The position numbers and the translations under genes were made by a program. This document shows positions 1-13,898 of a stretch of 64,000 nt of DNA, piece by piece (the stretch's first letter is position 1; each line of letters begins with the position of its first letter). The stretch comes from Steinernema hermaphroditum (Eukaryota > Nematoda > Chromadorea > Rhabditida > Steinernematidae), in the NCBI GenBank assembly GCA_030435675.1, contig CM059624.1, positions 3,806,769 to 3,870,768 on the forward strand, given 5' to 3'. The notes beneath the pieces are model-generated. The model had not been told where the DNA came from. It made no database searches and saw only the letters and a list, made by a program, of their open reading frames with translations.

Positions 1-1587
1 ACATTAATCCACGAACGGTTGCAACGAACCTCAAGTGATAGTTTCCATAAGCCGCGGTCGTCCGTGAGAATATAGAACTTATTTCCGTCATTCACAATTG
101 ACAGAATCTCCCCAAGGTCATCGATATTCTCCACGCGATCGCTCACATCTTCGATTGTATTCTTTCTGAAATAAACTTTTTAATTGAAACTAACAAAGGA
201 AGGTTCCGAAGTGTCAGCTTCATACCAAGACTGAGAGATAGGTGTACATTATTGAACACCAATCTAAATATTTTTCGGCATTTACTGACAAGGTAAGCGC
301 CCTTCAAAATTTACGCATCAACGACTATAGTCTACTTTCCTAAGGAGAGTTTGGCCTACTTTGGGCTGGTCGAGCTGAGTAGCCTCTTTTTTTTAAAAGT
401 TGCCATTATTCGGGTCCGCGTCCGACTCCCGTCGGAGACGATTCCTTTTGTTTTTTTCATTTGTGCGTTCTGTGGTCATTAGCAAAAGCATACAGCATAT
501 ACTGTTTCCCTTACTGGTTAAGACGTAACCTTCGAAGGGTGATCATGTGTATAAGTCGATTGTCATTTAGACTTCACGTTCAATAATGTCTACCTGTGCA
601 CCAATAGAGATTCATCTAAGGCGCACAGTTCAGAAGGTTTCTTTGCCAGTAACGAAAAAGTTTTAAACCACAGGTTTTCACGAGGGCGCTCAAGTCAAGG
701 TAAAAAGACTTACGCATGGTCAATTATCCAAAGTTCCGGACTAAATTCATAAGCGTCCCAGCACCATATGTACGTATTATCGCCAACCACAAACGAGAGG
801 TTGTTCCTATCTACCAGATCGTAATTGATGTCACTGACTTGTCGTAGTTCGGTCTGTGTGGTTACATGCTGGTCGTCAAACTGGAAGGTGTTCAGAAACA
901 TTTTGTCATCATCTTCACCATCTTCGACAGTGATGGAGCATATTCGGCTCTCGTAAGGGAACAGTGGCAAGTTGAGATCTTAAAATGGCGATACCGTGTG
1001 CTAAACAAGGAGGGACCTTACCGAAGCCTGAGTACATTTTGTAGTTTTCCAGGCAAAATAATTCAGAGTCAATGTGATAAAGCGTCGGAGAGCATTGAAA
1101 AACGTTGGTGGTCTCCCTAAATCTTGAGTTACAACTATCCGTTTCCGTCAACTCACGATTCTCTCAGTCTCTTCTTGCGTGTTATCGTTGGCGGTTCAGA
1201 TTCCGAGGTATGGCAAACTTCAGCCGACCAAGTGCCGTCGTCATCTTCATAAATCATATGAAGCTTGTCTCTGAACCATGCGAGGCCGCCACATGTGTCA
1301 TAGGATTGTGTCACAGGTTCTAAAGGATTGTATTGGCTGGTACTGCTGCTGTATACTGACCTGTTGTGATCGTTCGCTTTTCTCCGTTCCTCAAATTGAA
1401 TACGGTGATTTCAATGGAATTTTCAAAGTAGTAAACACAGTTGTCTTTAACGGCAAAGAGATTCCCTATTATGTCCCTAGTGGAGAATGGCAGCCTTTCT
1501 AATTTCATAGGTCGTCTCGGTGCCTCCCTGAAACAATCACTTGTAACCAGCAGTCAAGAATCACTTAGCGGCTTACGAAGTCGACAT
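1..1587 (-). CDS. Unrecognised multi-exon protein, 5' part (runs off left edge)
   Basis: I do not recognise this protein. Six exons join with matching phases on the minus strand: 1587-1577, 1527-1361, 1319-1157, 1116-1022, 978-714 and 165 downward. The first exon is only 11 nt (Met-Ser-Thr-Ser) and ends in a good GTAAGC donor. The roughly 290 residues visible show repeated short beta-strand-like stretches with aromatic residues, for example CVYYFENSIEITVFNLRNG, CGGLAWFRDKLHMIYEDDDG, NTYIWCWDAYEF and KFYILTDDRGLWKLSLE. That rhythm resembles a kelch/WD-like beta-propeller, but no diagnostic blade motif is present, so this is inference. There is no signal peptide, which suggests a cytoplasmic protein. 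The last exon may end at a GTTCGT donor near base 30 or continue past the window edge. Confidence 0.75.
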
Positions 1588-3632
1588 ATCTCCAGGCACA
1601 GAAAATCGCTACCCGAAGAGTCAAACTAGCTGTGCCTGAGCCTCAGATAACGGCAATTATATACAAGCGACGACAAAAGCATCGCATAAAACGCATGAGT
1701 GTGAAATGAAACGCTTGTTTTGAACAGGACGCAACGCTAAAGATAAACTGGGTTTGCACTGTGCGCCATTTTGCCTACAAGGAAAGCGAACGGACACTTT
1801 ATGACAGACGCCCCCTGTCACGCACTTGCAGTTCACTCTGTCGCAGAGATCTCCTTAAACAGCCCGAAACGTATTCTACTTCTCAAAATTCGTAAGGGAT
1901 TCCTCTGTGCACGCCACATCCAACAGTCCATAGTGACAAAACTGTCACAATGGCTGATCTCGCGCGAGCTAACTCAATAGCCTCGCTCAATAGCCTAACA
2001 ATTTGCCAAAGCTTACCGCAACAACAATCGACGCTAACACACAAGTTGGACAACACAACCGAACATTGCGAGTCCAAAAGCAGGAAGTTGAAGCGAATTC
2101 GAGCGTTTTCATTTATGGACAGGGCTTCGCGATGGCTTAATTCGCTCAAATTTATACCTAGCAATTTGAGATTGCGCGCTAATACGCTAAGAAGCGGTGC
2201 GGTAACTTCACCGAACCGCTCAACTACTGATTCAGGGGCAACAAAGAGACTTCATGGCTGTTGAATTCATCTTCGTTGGTACACATAAGGAAGATAGCAG
2301 CAAATGGAAGTGTCGCGACCCGACTTTACCCAGATTCATGAGTCATCGAAATCAGCCTATCCAGAGATCACTTAAGGACGAGCGCAACTCAAAATTTCGT
2401 CAGCCGTTCGAACTTTCCTAATCGTAAATACGCTCTCTTCAAAAAGTGCATCACGAGACATCGAAGGAGTGCCGCCGTCGGAAAAGGGCAACACCTGAAA
2501 AGAGGATCGGCTGCCTCCCAAATGAACAACCAAGCGACCGGCCGCCGAATGGCCGCCTCCTTTCTTCGCACGACTTATCTGTCCCTTTGTTATATTGTGT
2601 TATCGTATTATAGTGTTTAATTATAAAGGTTTAATTGTCCAAGTTTGAGATTCGAACTTTGAAATTTTTGAAACCCCGAACAATGGTGGTTCACTCGAAC
2701 TCGGGTCTAGCTTGGAACTCGTAGTTCTGTCTAGGTTAACTGTTAGGCAGCCTTCCAAAGAAAACCTAACAATGATGGCCGCTGAAATTGAATACGGTGA
2801 GGACAGTTAAAAGGCAAGTTCAAGTGGCTCATTCATATTGCTAATATCTCAATTTGAGTCATCGCTAACAGCTGCCGCTCATTCTCAATGGCTCAATTGA
2901 CTTTTATACTTTATATTTGCCACTATTATGGATTTACTCTGATACAATCACTTGAGCTGTGATACCCGATGCAGCTCTGAAAAAATGTTTTTGTCCTACT
3001 CTTGCAGGAACATGATGTTCCTATAGGAATCTTTGTCAAATAGGAGTTCAAAGTGACTAGAGCGTGCTGGACATCGACCCGCATTCCTGTACTGCCCGCA
3101 GCACAAGGCCTGACATGTGTGACTTAATATCACCATATAGGACTCTTTGGCACAGAATTAGCTATAACTAATTTACTTTTAACTTTGATAGGCTATCAGA
3201 AACTGACTAGCATAGGAGGATGATCACAATTACAGAGAATCGTTTGCGGGCACATTAGTGATGTCGCAGAAAGAGCACATTTGGAATGAACAGTGGACAG
3301 ATACATTATACAAAACAATGGCACTAGCGCAGGCGTAACGCTAACAGTTGCCCCTACAGTAACTGTGAGATGATCTCTAATTTCAGTATATAATGCACAA
3401 TTCAGAAGACACAGTCGGCTTGGCCCGAGCTTCTTGATGCAGTATATAGCTTTTGCTCCCGCGGGAGCCTAAGGCTCCGCCGGTCAGAGTAAGGTAAGGC
3501 ACCACGTAACGTTGTAAGCAACTGTTTACCGTCACCATCGAGTGATCGGAAAGGAAGGGTCGTTGGAGACAGGGACGGGATGAAGGCAAGGTAAGCTCAA
3601 GACACATCAGATAAGACAAGAATTTGGAAGCC
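1588..3632. other. Intergenic gap, no gene supported
   Basis: Between the left-edge gene (start 1587) and the kinesin light chain stop (3633) I find no open frame with splice-consistent coding character. The two genes are on the same strand, so this stretch should hold the promoter of the left-edge gene and the 3' UTR of the kinesin light chain gene. No repeat or RNA gene stood out. Confidence 0.4.
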
Positions 3633-6873
<3,241 letters not shown>

Positions 6874-7550
6874 GACTTGCTGTCGCTATGGCGACGCCCA
6901 AGCTGCCGGATTATTTTCGAGTTTGACGCGTGGGAATTGCGCATGAGCGCGTGAGTGGGGGCGCAACAATTGAATTGCTACTCTGTTGGACGGCGATGAG
7001 ATGGAAAGCAGAGCTTACAAAGCAGTTATTTTTATACTGACACCGCTCACCGTATTCCAAATCTTGCAGGTCTCGCTGCTCTGGTTTAACAGTCATAGGA
7101 AAAATAGAAAGGACATTTCGAAGTATTTTTGTTTCTCGCTTTGTTCTAATATCATATCCTAATCGAATTCATCTTCGTCAGATTGTCGTGGTCCACTTTG
7201 AAAAGGACCACTTTGGATGACAAATGCGGAAAAATGTCCCGCGGATTCGCAAAAAAGTATGGTTCCCCGACGCGATGCGTTTCCAAGTTGAACTTTAGAC
7301 TGAGAGATACTTGCTTGCTTTTCATAGAGCACTCTCTTCGGTCTATCCTACTGCCATCTGTGCTCGCTCGTAAGTGAGAGCATCAGAGCAAATCTCACCA
7401 TAAGACCAGGAGGTCGATAATTGGACGAAAATTGGACGGAAAACCCGCGTATTATACAAACGAGGAGTCCGGATGTGGACCATAAATTGAGCTGGATCCC
7501 AATATGAATTCCAATTGTGAATACTTTGCGAGAACGCACTCTAAAGCTTT

Positions 7551-7745
7551 GTTCATTCTCCCTCCGACGCGACGCGACACGACGCGACACGACGCGACGC
7601 GACGCGACGGTCGGCTCACGAGTATGAACGGGTGTTCACTCTGCCTCCGACCCGATCCGACGCGACGCGATACGACACGACGCGACGCGACGTCGGATGG
7701 AGTATGAACACCTGTTCACTCTCGTGAGCCGACCGTCGGCCGACG
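7551..7745. repeat. (CGACG)n array with GTTCATTCTC borders, left copy
   Basis: The array starts with GTTCATTCTCCCTCC and continues with units of GACGC/GACAC. An imperfect second copy follows at about 7648 (GTTCACTCTGCCTCC plus GACGCGAC units), then an inverted piece ending near 7745. The same border plus array recurs in both orientations at 10041-10182, so this is a dispersed repeat family rather than a one-off simple repeat. Confidence 0.8.
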
Positions 7746-7871
7746 CGCCAAGCCGGATTGGCGGCGAGCTCCGGCCGCAACATATACTAGGGAAAATTCC
7801 GACCGTTCGCGGGGAGCGGTAGCAGTCGACGAGAGAGAATCGTATGCCCTCTCACTGGTCACGGCACTATT

Positions 7872-7983
7872 GCCCTGAAAGATCAATAATTACGGTACTT
7901 CGTTATTTTTCTTTTTTTTCTTTCAAAGGGGATTTTAAAAAAGAAAAATAATGAGCTACCGTAGTTATTGATATTTCAGGGGC
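7872..7983. repeat. 112-bp imperfect hairpin (possible MITE)
   Basis: The left arm (from about 7872, GCCCTGAAAGATCAATAAT) and the right arm (ending about 7983, ATTGATATTTCAGGGGC) pair over about 46 bases with a few mismatches, around a loop of about 20 bases. The flanks (CGGCACTATT and the opposite GTATCGGGAATACTGCCG) show weaker matching beyond the arms. The size and structure fit a short non-autonomous foldback element. Confidence 0.6.
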
Positions 7984-8494
7984 GCCGTATCGGGAATACT
8001 GCCGTTACCGTTATGGTCATTGTCCGGGACGGTAATATAGGCTTTGGTTTTATCTGTCGTCAGTAGTTTCGGTTCTGTTCGACCGACGCGTGCACCGGCG
8101 GTCTAGGGGTGTACCCGGTTCCGGTTCCGGTGCCGGTTTTTTTTGTTCCGGTGCATCCCTACTCTAGATGCCCTCAGGCCACCCTGTACCATTTCACTGT
8201 TTCGATGATCGTTTCTAATATTGGGAGCACTGGCGCAACAACCAAAGTTTTTAGAGATAAGGTGAGCAATTTTAATCCCAGTTTGAACAAAACGCGCTCT
8301 GGAAAGCGCCCATCCTTTGAAAGCGGCGGGATTCGATGCATAAACTTGTTGATGTTTAGATAGACAAAGGACTGAAGGCACCAGAGACAGAAAAAAAAGC
8401 CAAAAAAAGAACCAGTTAGACAGTTTGGGGTTACACAGCGGTTTGCCTGACCTCGCTGCTCTGGGCTGTTTATGCTCTTCATGCTGCATTTAAA

Positions 8495-9356
8495 GGGACC
8501 CGGTCATGGATAAAAAAAGTTTTTTAAAACTTCTGAAAATGGTACTAGGACATTTGCGCCACCGACATTTGCGCCACTGACTTTTGTGCCACTGTCGAGG
8601 ACACCAATACATTTTTAAAGCAACGTATAAATGTACGGTCAGTCCGATATTACTGTGCTTCAAGGTCGGGCCAGTCTTGTCAGACGCAGGCTGTGTCTCA
8701 AATTTGTGCTTCCGATTTTTTAGCATTTCTGTAGCTTGTTGAAATTGCAACTGCACGCAGGAGTCATGTATGCGACTTTCTCAAACGATCTGCGCGCGAC
8801 TTGCATTTCAGCAGGATATGATTAAACGTAAAAATCGCAAACAAAAATGTAAAAAAAAACAAAGCCTGTGTCTCACAAGTATGGTCCGGCCTTTAGGTTT
8901 ATATCCATGATTTCGAGTTTATCTTCTCGATCAAATTCTTAATCTTGAACTTAAATATCTCGGCATATTCCTAATCCAGGTCTAGGTCTAGGACATAAGG
9001 AAAGAGGAGGACTCGCTTCGCTTGCTGGAACCTCAGTGACATGCGCCTAGAAATCTGAACACAACATGTTTGCATGCTTTACAATTTGTGTACCCCTGTT
9101 TTTGAGGTCGCTGAGCACGGTGGTGAAGTCAGTTTTCCAAAAATCCCAGTAGTTTCCAAGAAACAGCCAAAATAGACAAAAAAAAACGTCGTGCAAACTT
9201 TGCCTTCCAGAGCAAGGGAGAGTTCGGCATTTGTTCCGAATACCTTTGATTCCCTTCTTTTATTCGATTCCACCACCGTGCTCAGCGACCCCGAAAACAG
9301 GGGTACACAAATTTTCAGAAGTTTTAAAAAACTTTCTTTATCCATGACCGGGTCCC
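8495..9356. mobile_element. 862-bp non-coding element with 46-bp terminal inverted repeats
   Basis: The left end 8495-8540 (GGGACCCGGTCATGGATAAA...) matches the reverse complement of 9311-9356 at 45 of 46 positions. No transposase frame is visible, so this looks like a non-autonomous DNA transposon. A second pair of inverted arms lies inside the right half (about 9083-9124 against 9272-9313, sharing GCTGAGCACGGTGG), forming a 231-bp hairpin next to the right end. No clear target-site duplication can be seen. Confidence 0.75.
8549..8593. repeat. 15-bp tandem repeat, three copies
   Basis: Three adjacent units of the form GACATTTGCGCCACC occupy 8549-8563, 8564-8578 and 8579-8593, with a few substitutions in the third. 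It lies just inside the left arm of the terminal-inverted-repeat element. Confidence 0.75.
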
Positions 9357-10040
9357 TATAATGACGATCTAGCGTCGTTCGCAGCCTGGTGGCGACGTAA
9401 ATGATACAGTTACAAGGTGTAACCACTCTTTCCTTCAGCCCACTCAAGAAGGTTTGACAGTGTACAACTGCAAAGTGTTTGGGTTTTCGTGGTGGGACCA
9501 GGTGTAGCCCGCCGATGATCGATTAAATTGGTATAAATCATCCTATTGTGGTGATTCCCAGCTTTGCCGAACATGCGAATTTTCCAAATTATGACCTCTT
9601 GTCAGTGGGTCGAACCTACGACATTTACGAAACTTTAGTCGTATCTCTAAAAAGTTCTAAAATGAACATTCCAAGGTCTCCTCCAATTGGTACGAACATA
9701 GGACATTTCCAAATTTTGGCCCGACCGAACCTGAGAACCTTCCTAGAGCAAGTCACAATTGACAAACGCGACAAAACAGGGACCAAATCCACTTGAACAT
9801 ACGACATTCCCTAGACATGGTCATAACCTCACCGATGACCACCGTCGCCAAGCTCAAAATTCGCTTCGGGTTGAAAATAGGTGTTTGTGCATCTTGGGAA
9901 ACCCGTAGACATCGAAAGAATCAGAAAAAATGGAGACCTCGCAAAAGGCGTCGGCCGACAACAAGTGGTCGATTTGATTTTTTGGGCCATAAGGCAAAAT
10001 CGCGTCGGCCGACAATCGGCCGACGGTCGGCCGACGCGAC

Positions 10041-10182
10041 GTGTTCATTCTCCCTCCGACGCGACGCGACGCGACGTCGGCCGACGTCGGCTCACGTCGC
10101 GTCGCGTCGCGTCGGAGGGAGAATGAACACCCCGTCGGCGGTGATCGCGTCGCGTCGCGTCGCGTCGGAGGGAGAATGAACA
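10041..10182. repeat. Perfect 37-bp hairpin of (CGACG)n repeat plus a further inverted copy
   Basis: Bases 10041-10077 and 10094-10130 are exact reverse complements (37 of 37) around a 16-base loop. Each arm is GTGTTCATTCTCCCTCC followed by GACGC units. Another inverted copy follows at about 10146-10182. The same unit appears at 7551. A perfect GC-rich stem of this size could extrude as a cruciform or hairpin; that is inference. Confidence 0.9.
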
Positions 10183-10502
10183 AGGCTTAACAAGACGTAA
10201 ATAATTGAAAAAGTGACCCGTTTTCTACTACACAACCCAATAATTGAGGTCGTCGGTTTATTCGCTGCTTTCAATTATTAAAAATTAGAGTGTCTCTATC
10301 TTTGTATTGCATGATGCATTTCAGTGTACTATTCTCTTGTTGTGTTCAAACGCACCTAAGTGTCACAATTTGTGTCTGCATTACCTAACATCAGATAAGA
10401 ATCGACGAGACTGTTGTTGCATTTGCGGATAAGTGGGTTATGGCTCGTGTTGTCGCGCCTATGAAAAGTGACCTAAATCTCCCTTTGCACTTAACCGCGC
10501 CG

Positions 10503-10510
10503 CATAAAAG
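10503..10510 (+). promoter_or_regulatory. Putative TATA box of the cuticle collagen gene
   Basis: CATAAAAG lies 40 bases upstream of the collagen ATG at 10550. The other collagen in this window has a TATA element at the same distance from its ATG, which supports the call. Confidence 0.55.
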
Positions 10511-10549
10511 GGTAAATGCACTAAGAGAAAGCCATTAACTGTGCGCGCG

Positions 10550-12018
10550 ATGGGTCTGGGTACCCACGATGGCGCTATCGTCGCCTCGGTGCTGAGTCTT
10601 CTGTCAGTATGCCTTTGTGTTGGAACCTTCTTGGCCATCCACAATGAAGTTCAGCTGCTTTACGTCGAGATGAATGAAGGAATCCGAGATTTTGATGTAA
10701 GTTTGGTCATTATCTATTATACTAGTCATCAATCTTTAGCTGCAATCGTACGAAATCTGGAAGGAATTCCGCGACTTCAAGGTGGATCCCACAAAGCTTC
10801 GCGAAAAGCGTCAATCCTACACGTCGTCTGGCTACGAGGGATACGGTGGAAACTACATTCCTCCCAGTTACCAGCCCAGCTATCACGCCGCCTTCCCAGC
10901 GCCTCCTCCCCGGCAGTGGCTCGAAAAAAACCCGCTTCCATCGGGGTCGTCTTCTTCGGGACCCTCAGGGCCTGGTGGACCTCATGGAAATGGCGGTGGA
11001 GCTCTTCCACGCGAGTTTCCTCTGCATCCACCGGAGAGTGGCCAACCTGGTCAGCCTCCCAAAGGTGGATTCCCTGGTATCACGCCTCCTCCTGGTGTGG
11101 TTCCTCCCTTCCGTCACCCATCCGGCTCTTCGGGATCTGGAAATGTGCCTGGTTTCCCAGGATTCCCTGGAACTCCGGGAATTCCTGGATCACCTGGGGT
11201 TCCCGGAACTTTCGGGCCTCCCGGAGTGCCGCCCCAATTCGCGACTCCAGGAGTTCCGGGCTTCCCAACAGGGCCTGGTGGACCATTCGGTCCCAGAGGA
11301 CCAGGAGGCTTCGGAGGATCTGGATCTGCGCCGCCTAGCCCACCCCAGCCTCAGTGCAGTAAGTCGCATGCCTTCTAACTTTAAGCATTTTACAATCCTA
11401 GAATGCACCCCGCCGGAAGAGAACAAGTGCCCTCCGGGTTCACCCGGTCCCAAGGGTGCCAAAGGAGAGCGTGGCCCTGACGGACCGGATGGAATTCCTG
11501 GAATTCCTGGCCGCGATACTGAAGACACCGAGGCCCAGCGCCAAGAGTACGAGAAGTGCTTCAACTGCCCCATCGGACCTCCCGGAATTCCTGGACTTCC
11601 GGGACGACCTGGAATGCGAGGAATGCGCGGAGCCAAGGGAATCGGCGGCTATCCTGGTCGCAACGGTGCACCAGGCGCTCCTGGAATCCATGGCCCTGAA
11701 GGCATTCCTGGAAAAGACGGCGATGCCGGACCACAAGGAACCCCTGGAGAGGATGGAACCGCGGGAACAGGCCCGAAAGGACTCAAAGGAGAACGTGGAG
11801 CTGTTGGACCCGTTGGTGAACCCGGAGACGTTGGTGAGGATGGCGTGCCTGGGATGGTCGGCACCCCAGGGCCCAATGGACCCGTTGGTGAGCCTGGACA
11901 AGAAGGAAATCAGGGACGACCCGGAGAACCTGGTGGAGAAGGTGAACCCGGTACTGATGCCGAGTATTGTCCTTGCCCGAGACATCATCGTCGCCCTGAC
12001 TTTGGTATTAACTATTGA
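10550..12018 (+). CDS. Cuticle collagen with long proline-rich N-terminal part
   Basis: Structural collagen of the nematode cuticle, secreted by the hypodermis. Exons 10550-10696, 10740-11358 and 11402-12018 join exactly to give 460 aa; the two introns are 43 nt each. Residues ~8-30 are a hydrophobic membrane/signal segment inside an N-terminal cuticle collagen domain. A subtilisin-like cleavage site REKR sits at residues 70-73. A Pro/Ser/Gly-rich stretch with broken Gly-X-Y runs follows. After the cysteine pair at KCFNCP come longer Gly-X-Y blocks, and the tail ends [17 protein letters not shown]. The length is well above the ~300 aa usual for cuticle collagens because of the N-terminal extension. 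The start is the ATG at 10550; the in-frame GTG at 10541 is not used. AATAAA at 12044-12049 lies 26 bases after the stop. I cannot assign a specific col/dpy/bli orthologue. Confidence 0.95.
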
Positions 12019-12043
12019 GATTTCTGATTAATACAAAGTTCGT

Positions 12044-12049
12044 AATAAA
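12044..12049 (+). terminator. Polyadenylation signal of the cuticle collagen gene
   Basis: AATAAA lies 26 bases downstream of the TGA stop at 12016-12018, the usual position for a short nematode 3' UTR. Confidence 0.7.
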
Positions 12050-13136
12050 AAATGAACTTTACCGTTTGTCTTTGTTATTTTCTTTTAAATCGTAAATCGT
12101 ATATCGTATGGCCATAACGCAGCGCTGGATATAAAATAGTGTAGCGAAAGGAACGCCCGACAAAGACGGATGAGATCAAAGGTTTTCATACGAAACCGCA
12201 CAAAGCGGGTGAGTATTAAAAGGACAATAGATTCATGAGACATTGCTTGGCAACCAAGAAGAGGAATAAACGGGCTAGACCCTTTCGAAAACGTAGTTCG
12301 CACAGAACATCATTATTTGCTTAACCCCCAAGAAATAATCGCCCAAGATTACCAGCAGTACATGGAAAACACACTGCAAAGCATAGCCAATCTGTCTCAA
12401 AACGCATGACCTAAACAACCACAAAAAATGATCATATTCCTGACTTTGACTGAGGCAACTAAATGCACTGGTGACTCGAAGCTAAACAACAAACAACGAA
12501 GGACCGCAGGACGGCCAAATGTGTCGTCAATAAATCGATTGCTCATGGTCCTGATGATGCGAGAATGGAGTTCTTCTGGAACGCAGCGAACGGGAGTCGG
12601 ATGAGAAAATTGTCGAGGGGATGCTTTCAATAGCCGCTGGCGTTTTTTATGCATCGGACGATGGGAGCAGCAACGCTAATAAACATGGTGACGTGCATGG
12701 CTCAGCATTTGCTTTGTCGCGTTATATTTATGCGCAGTTTTGTGTCCATTTTGCCGATTTTTAAAGCCATTTAAAGCCCCAATCTTGCCCGTTGTTAAAC
12801 AGAACTTTATACTTAGACATCCTCTTTGAATGTTTTTTCTTTACTGTTGCTTCAAACCGGTTCACTGATTATCTTGTGGCCAGTAGGACTATGATGTGTC
12901 CAACAGGTAAACTTGAGAGTATAAGTGGTTCTGCAGAACTAATATTTTCATTAAGTGTTTTTGATTAAGATTTCATATGCGTGGACAAGCAAACATAATA
13001 ATGAGACAAGTTATGAGGTAACCTCACAAAGGAACCGTCTGAAATGTCCGCCTCAAATTGAGAAACACTAGGATAAATTTAGCTAATGTTGCCATGGTTA
13101 GGTGTGTGTACAAGCCGACGAGCTTTTGGGGTTGAT

Positions 13137-13190
13137 GTTTTGTCATGTACCTAACGTTCTGTCATGTACCTGACGTTTTGTCATGTACCA
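13137..13190. repeat. 19-bp tandem repeat, nearly three copies
   Basis: Units GTTTTGTCATGTACCTAAC, GTTCTGTCATGTACCTGAC and a truncated third copy lie end to end from 13137. Confidence 0.75.
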
Positions 13191-13740
13191 ATTTTCAGCT
13201 CACTGTGAGGCGGACATCTCCATGTCCCACAAACTATTAGGTAAGAGACATATTTTAGGTTAAGAGTGCCAATTTTCAGCTAACTCTGAAGCGGACATTT
13301 CGGACGTCTCCTTGGGTAGATGACGTTTATAAGCCAGCAAGATTTTCGGCACTCTTGGAATCCTGAGCAATAGGCGAACCATGCTCCAGAAACAGTTAAG
13401 CAAGAGACCTACCGGGTCAACTGTATAGGCAGAAATTGCACTGCAAAACTTTCAAAAACATATATGGTCAGTTGTTTGAACTGAACTATTTGTCCCCTTA
13501 TAATATTCGACGGATTAGGTCCACTTTGTTTTAGGTTCAGAGTGTTTAGTACATATGCCTTAAGATATCAAGCAAAAGTCAACAGCGAACACTTTCATTT
13601 ATTATTCATAGCGTTCTTTACATTGCAAAAGCAGAATACTAACGATTTGATAAAAAAATCATTACTTTCCCATTGTTTGAATTCTCAGCTAAGCGGGGAC
13701 ATTGTACAGTAAGCAAGCGTCGTTAACAACTTACAGTCTA

Positions 13741-13898
13741 TAAGCGTTGTAGACCGACGTCGATGTGGACATATCGTCTCGCTTCAAAAGAGACGTCAAC
13801 GACAATGAATTGTTTGTCTCAATCCGAATTTGGCCCGTCCGCTTGGCGTTCACGCGCGGCACATTGCGAAACAAGAAGGCGGACTCGGCGATGCACTG
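13741..13898 (-). CDS. Possible isolated exon of an unidentified gene
   Basis: On the minus strand an acceptor (TTAATTAAATTTCAG) precedes an open stretch of about 53 codons that ends at an AGACT/GTAAGT donor. It reads as CIAESAFLFRNVPRVNAKR, then a hydrophilic SLTSLLKRDDMSTSTSVYNA part. Both splice sites are good and base composition is higher in GC than the flanks. A weaker open stretch just upstream on the same strand (about 14020-14091, containing DSIRLVIYPKEDLTPVTLL) might be a preceding exon, but I could not join the two convincingly. No homology is recognised. Confidence 0.3.

Larger units (their letters stand above)
6874..10549. other. Repeat-rich intergenic region
   Basis: No gene is supported here. 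The stretch lies upstream of both the kinesin light chain gene (minus strand) and the collagen (plus strand), so both promoters are inside it. It holds two (CGACG)n arrays, a 112-bp hairpin, a terminal-inverted-repeat element, a 15-bp tandem repeat and a short CCGGTT-rich run at about 8108-8140. These are listed separately. The open frames predicted across the CGACG arrays (Thr-Arg-Arg-Asp repeats on either strand) are products of the repeat, not genes. Confidence 0.6.

Noticed and set aside
7504..7707. Open frames encoding Thr-Arg-Arg-Asp repeats here and at 9793-10274
   Set aside because: Produced by the (CGACG)n array in several frames and both strands; no splice or start context.
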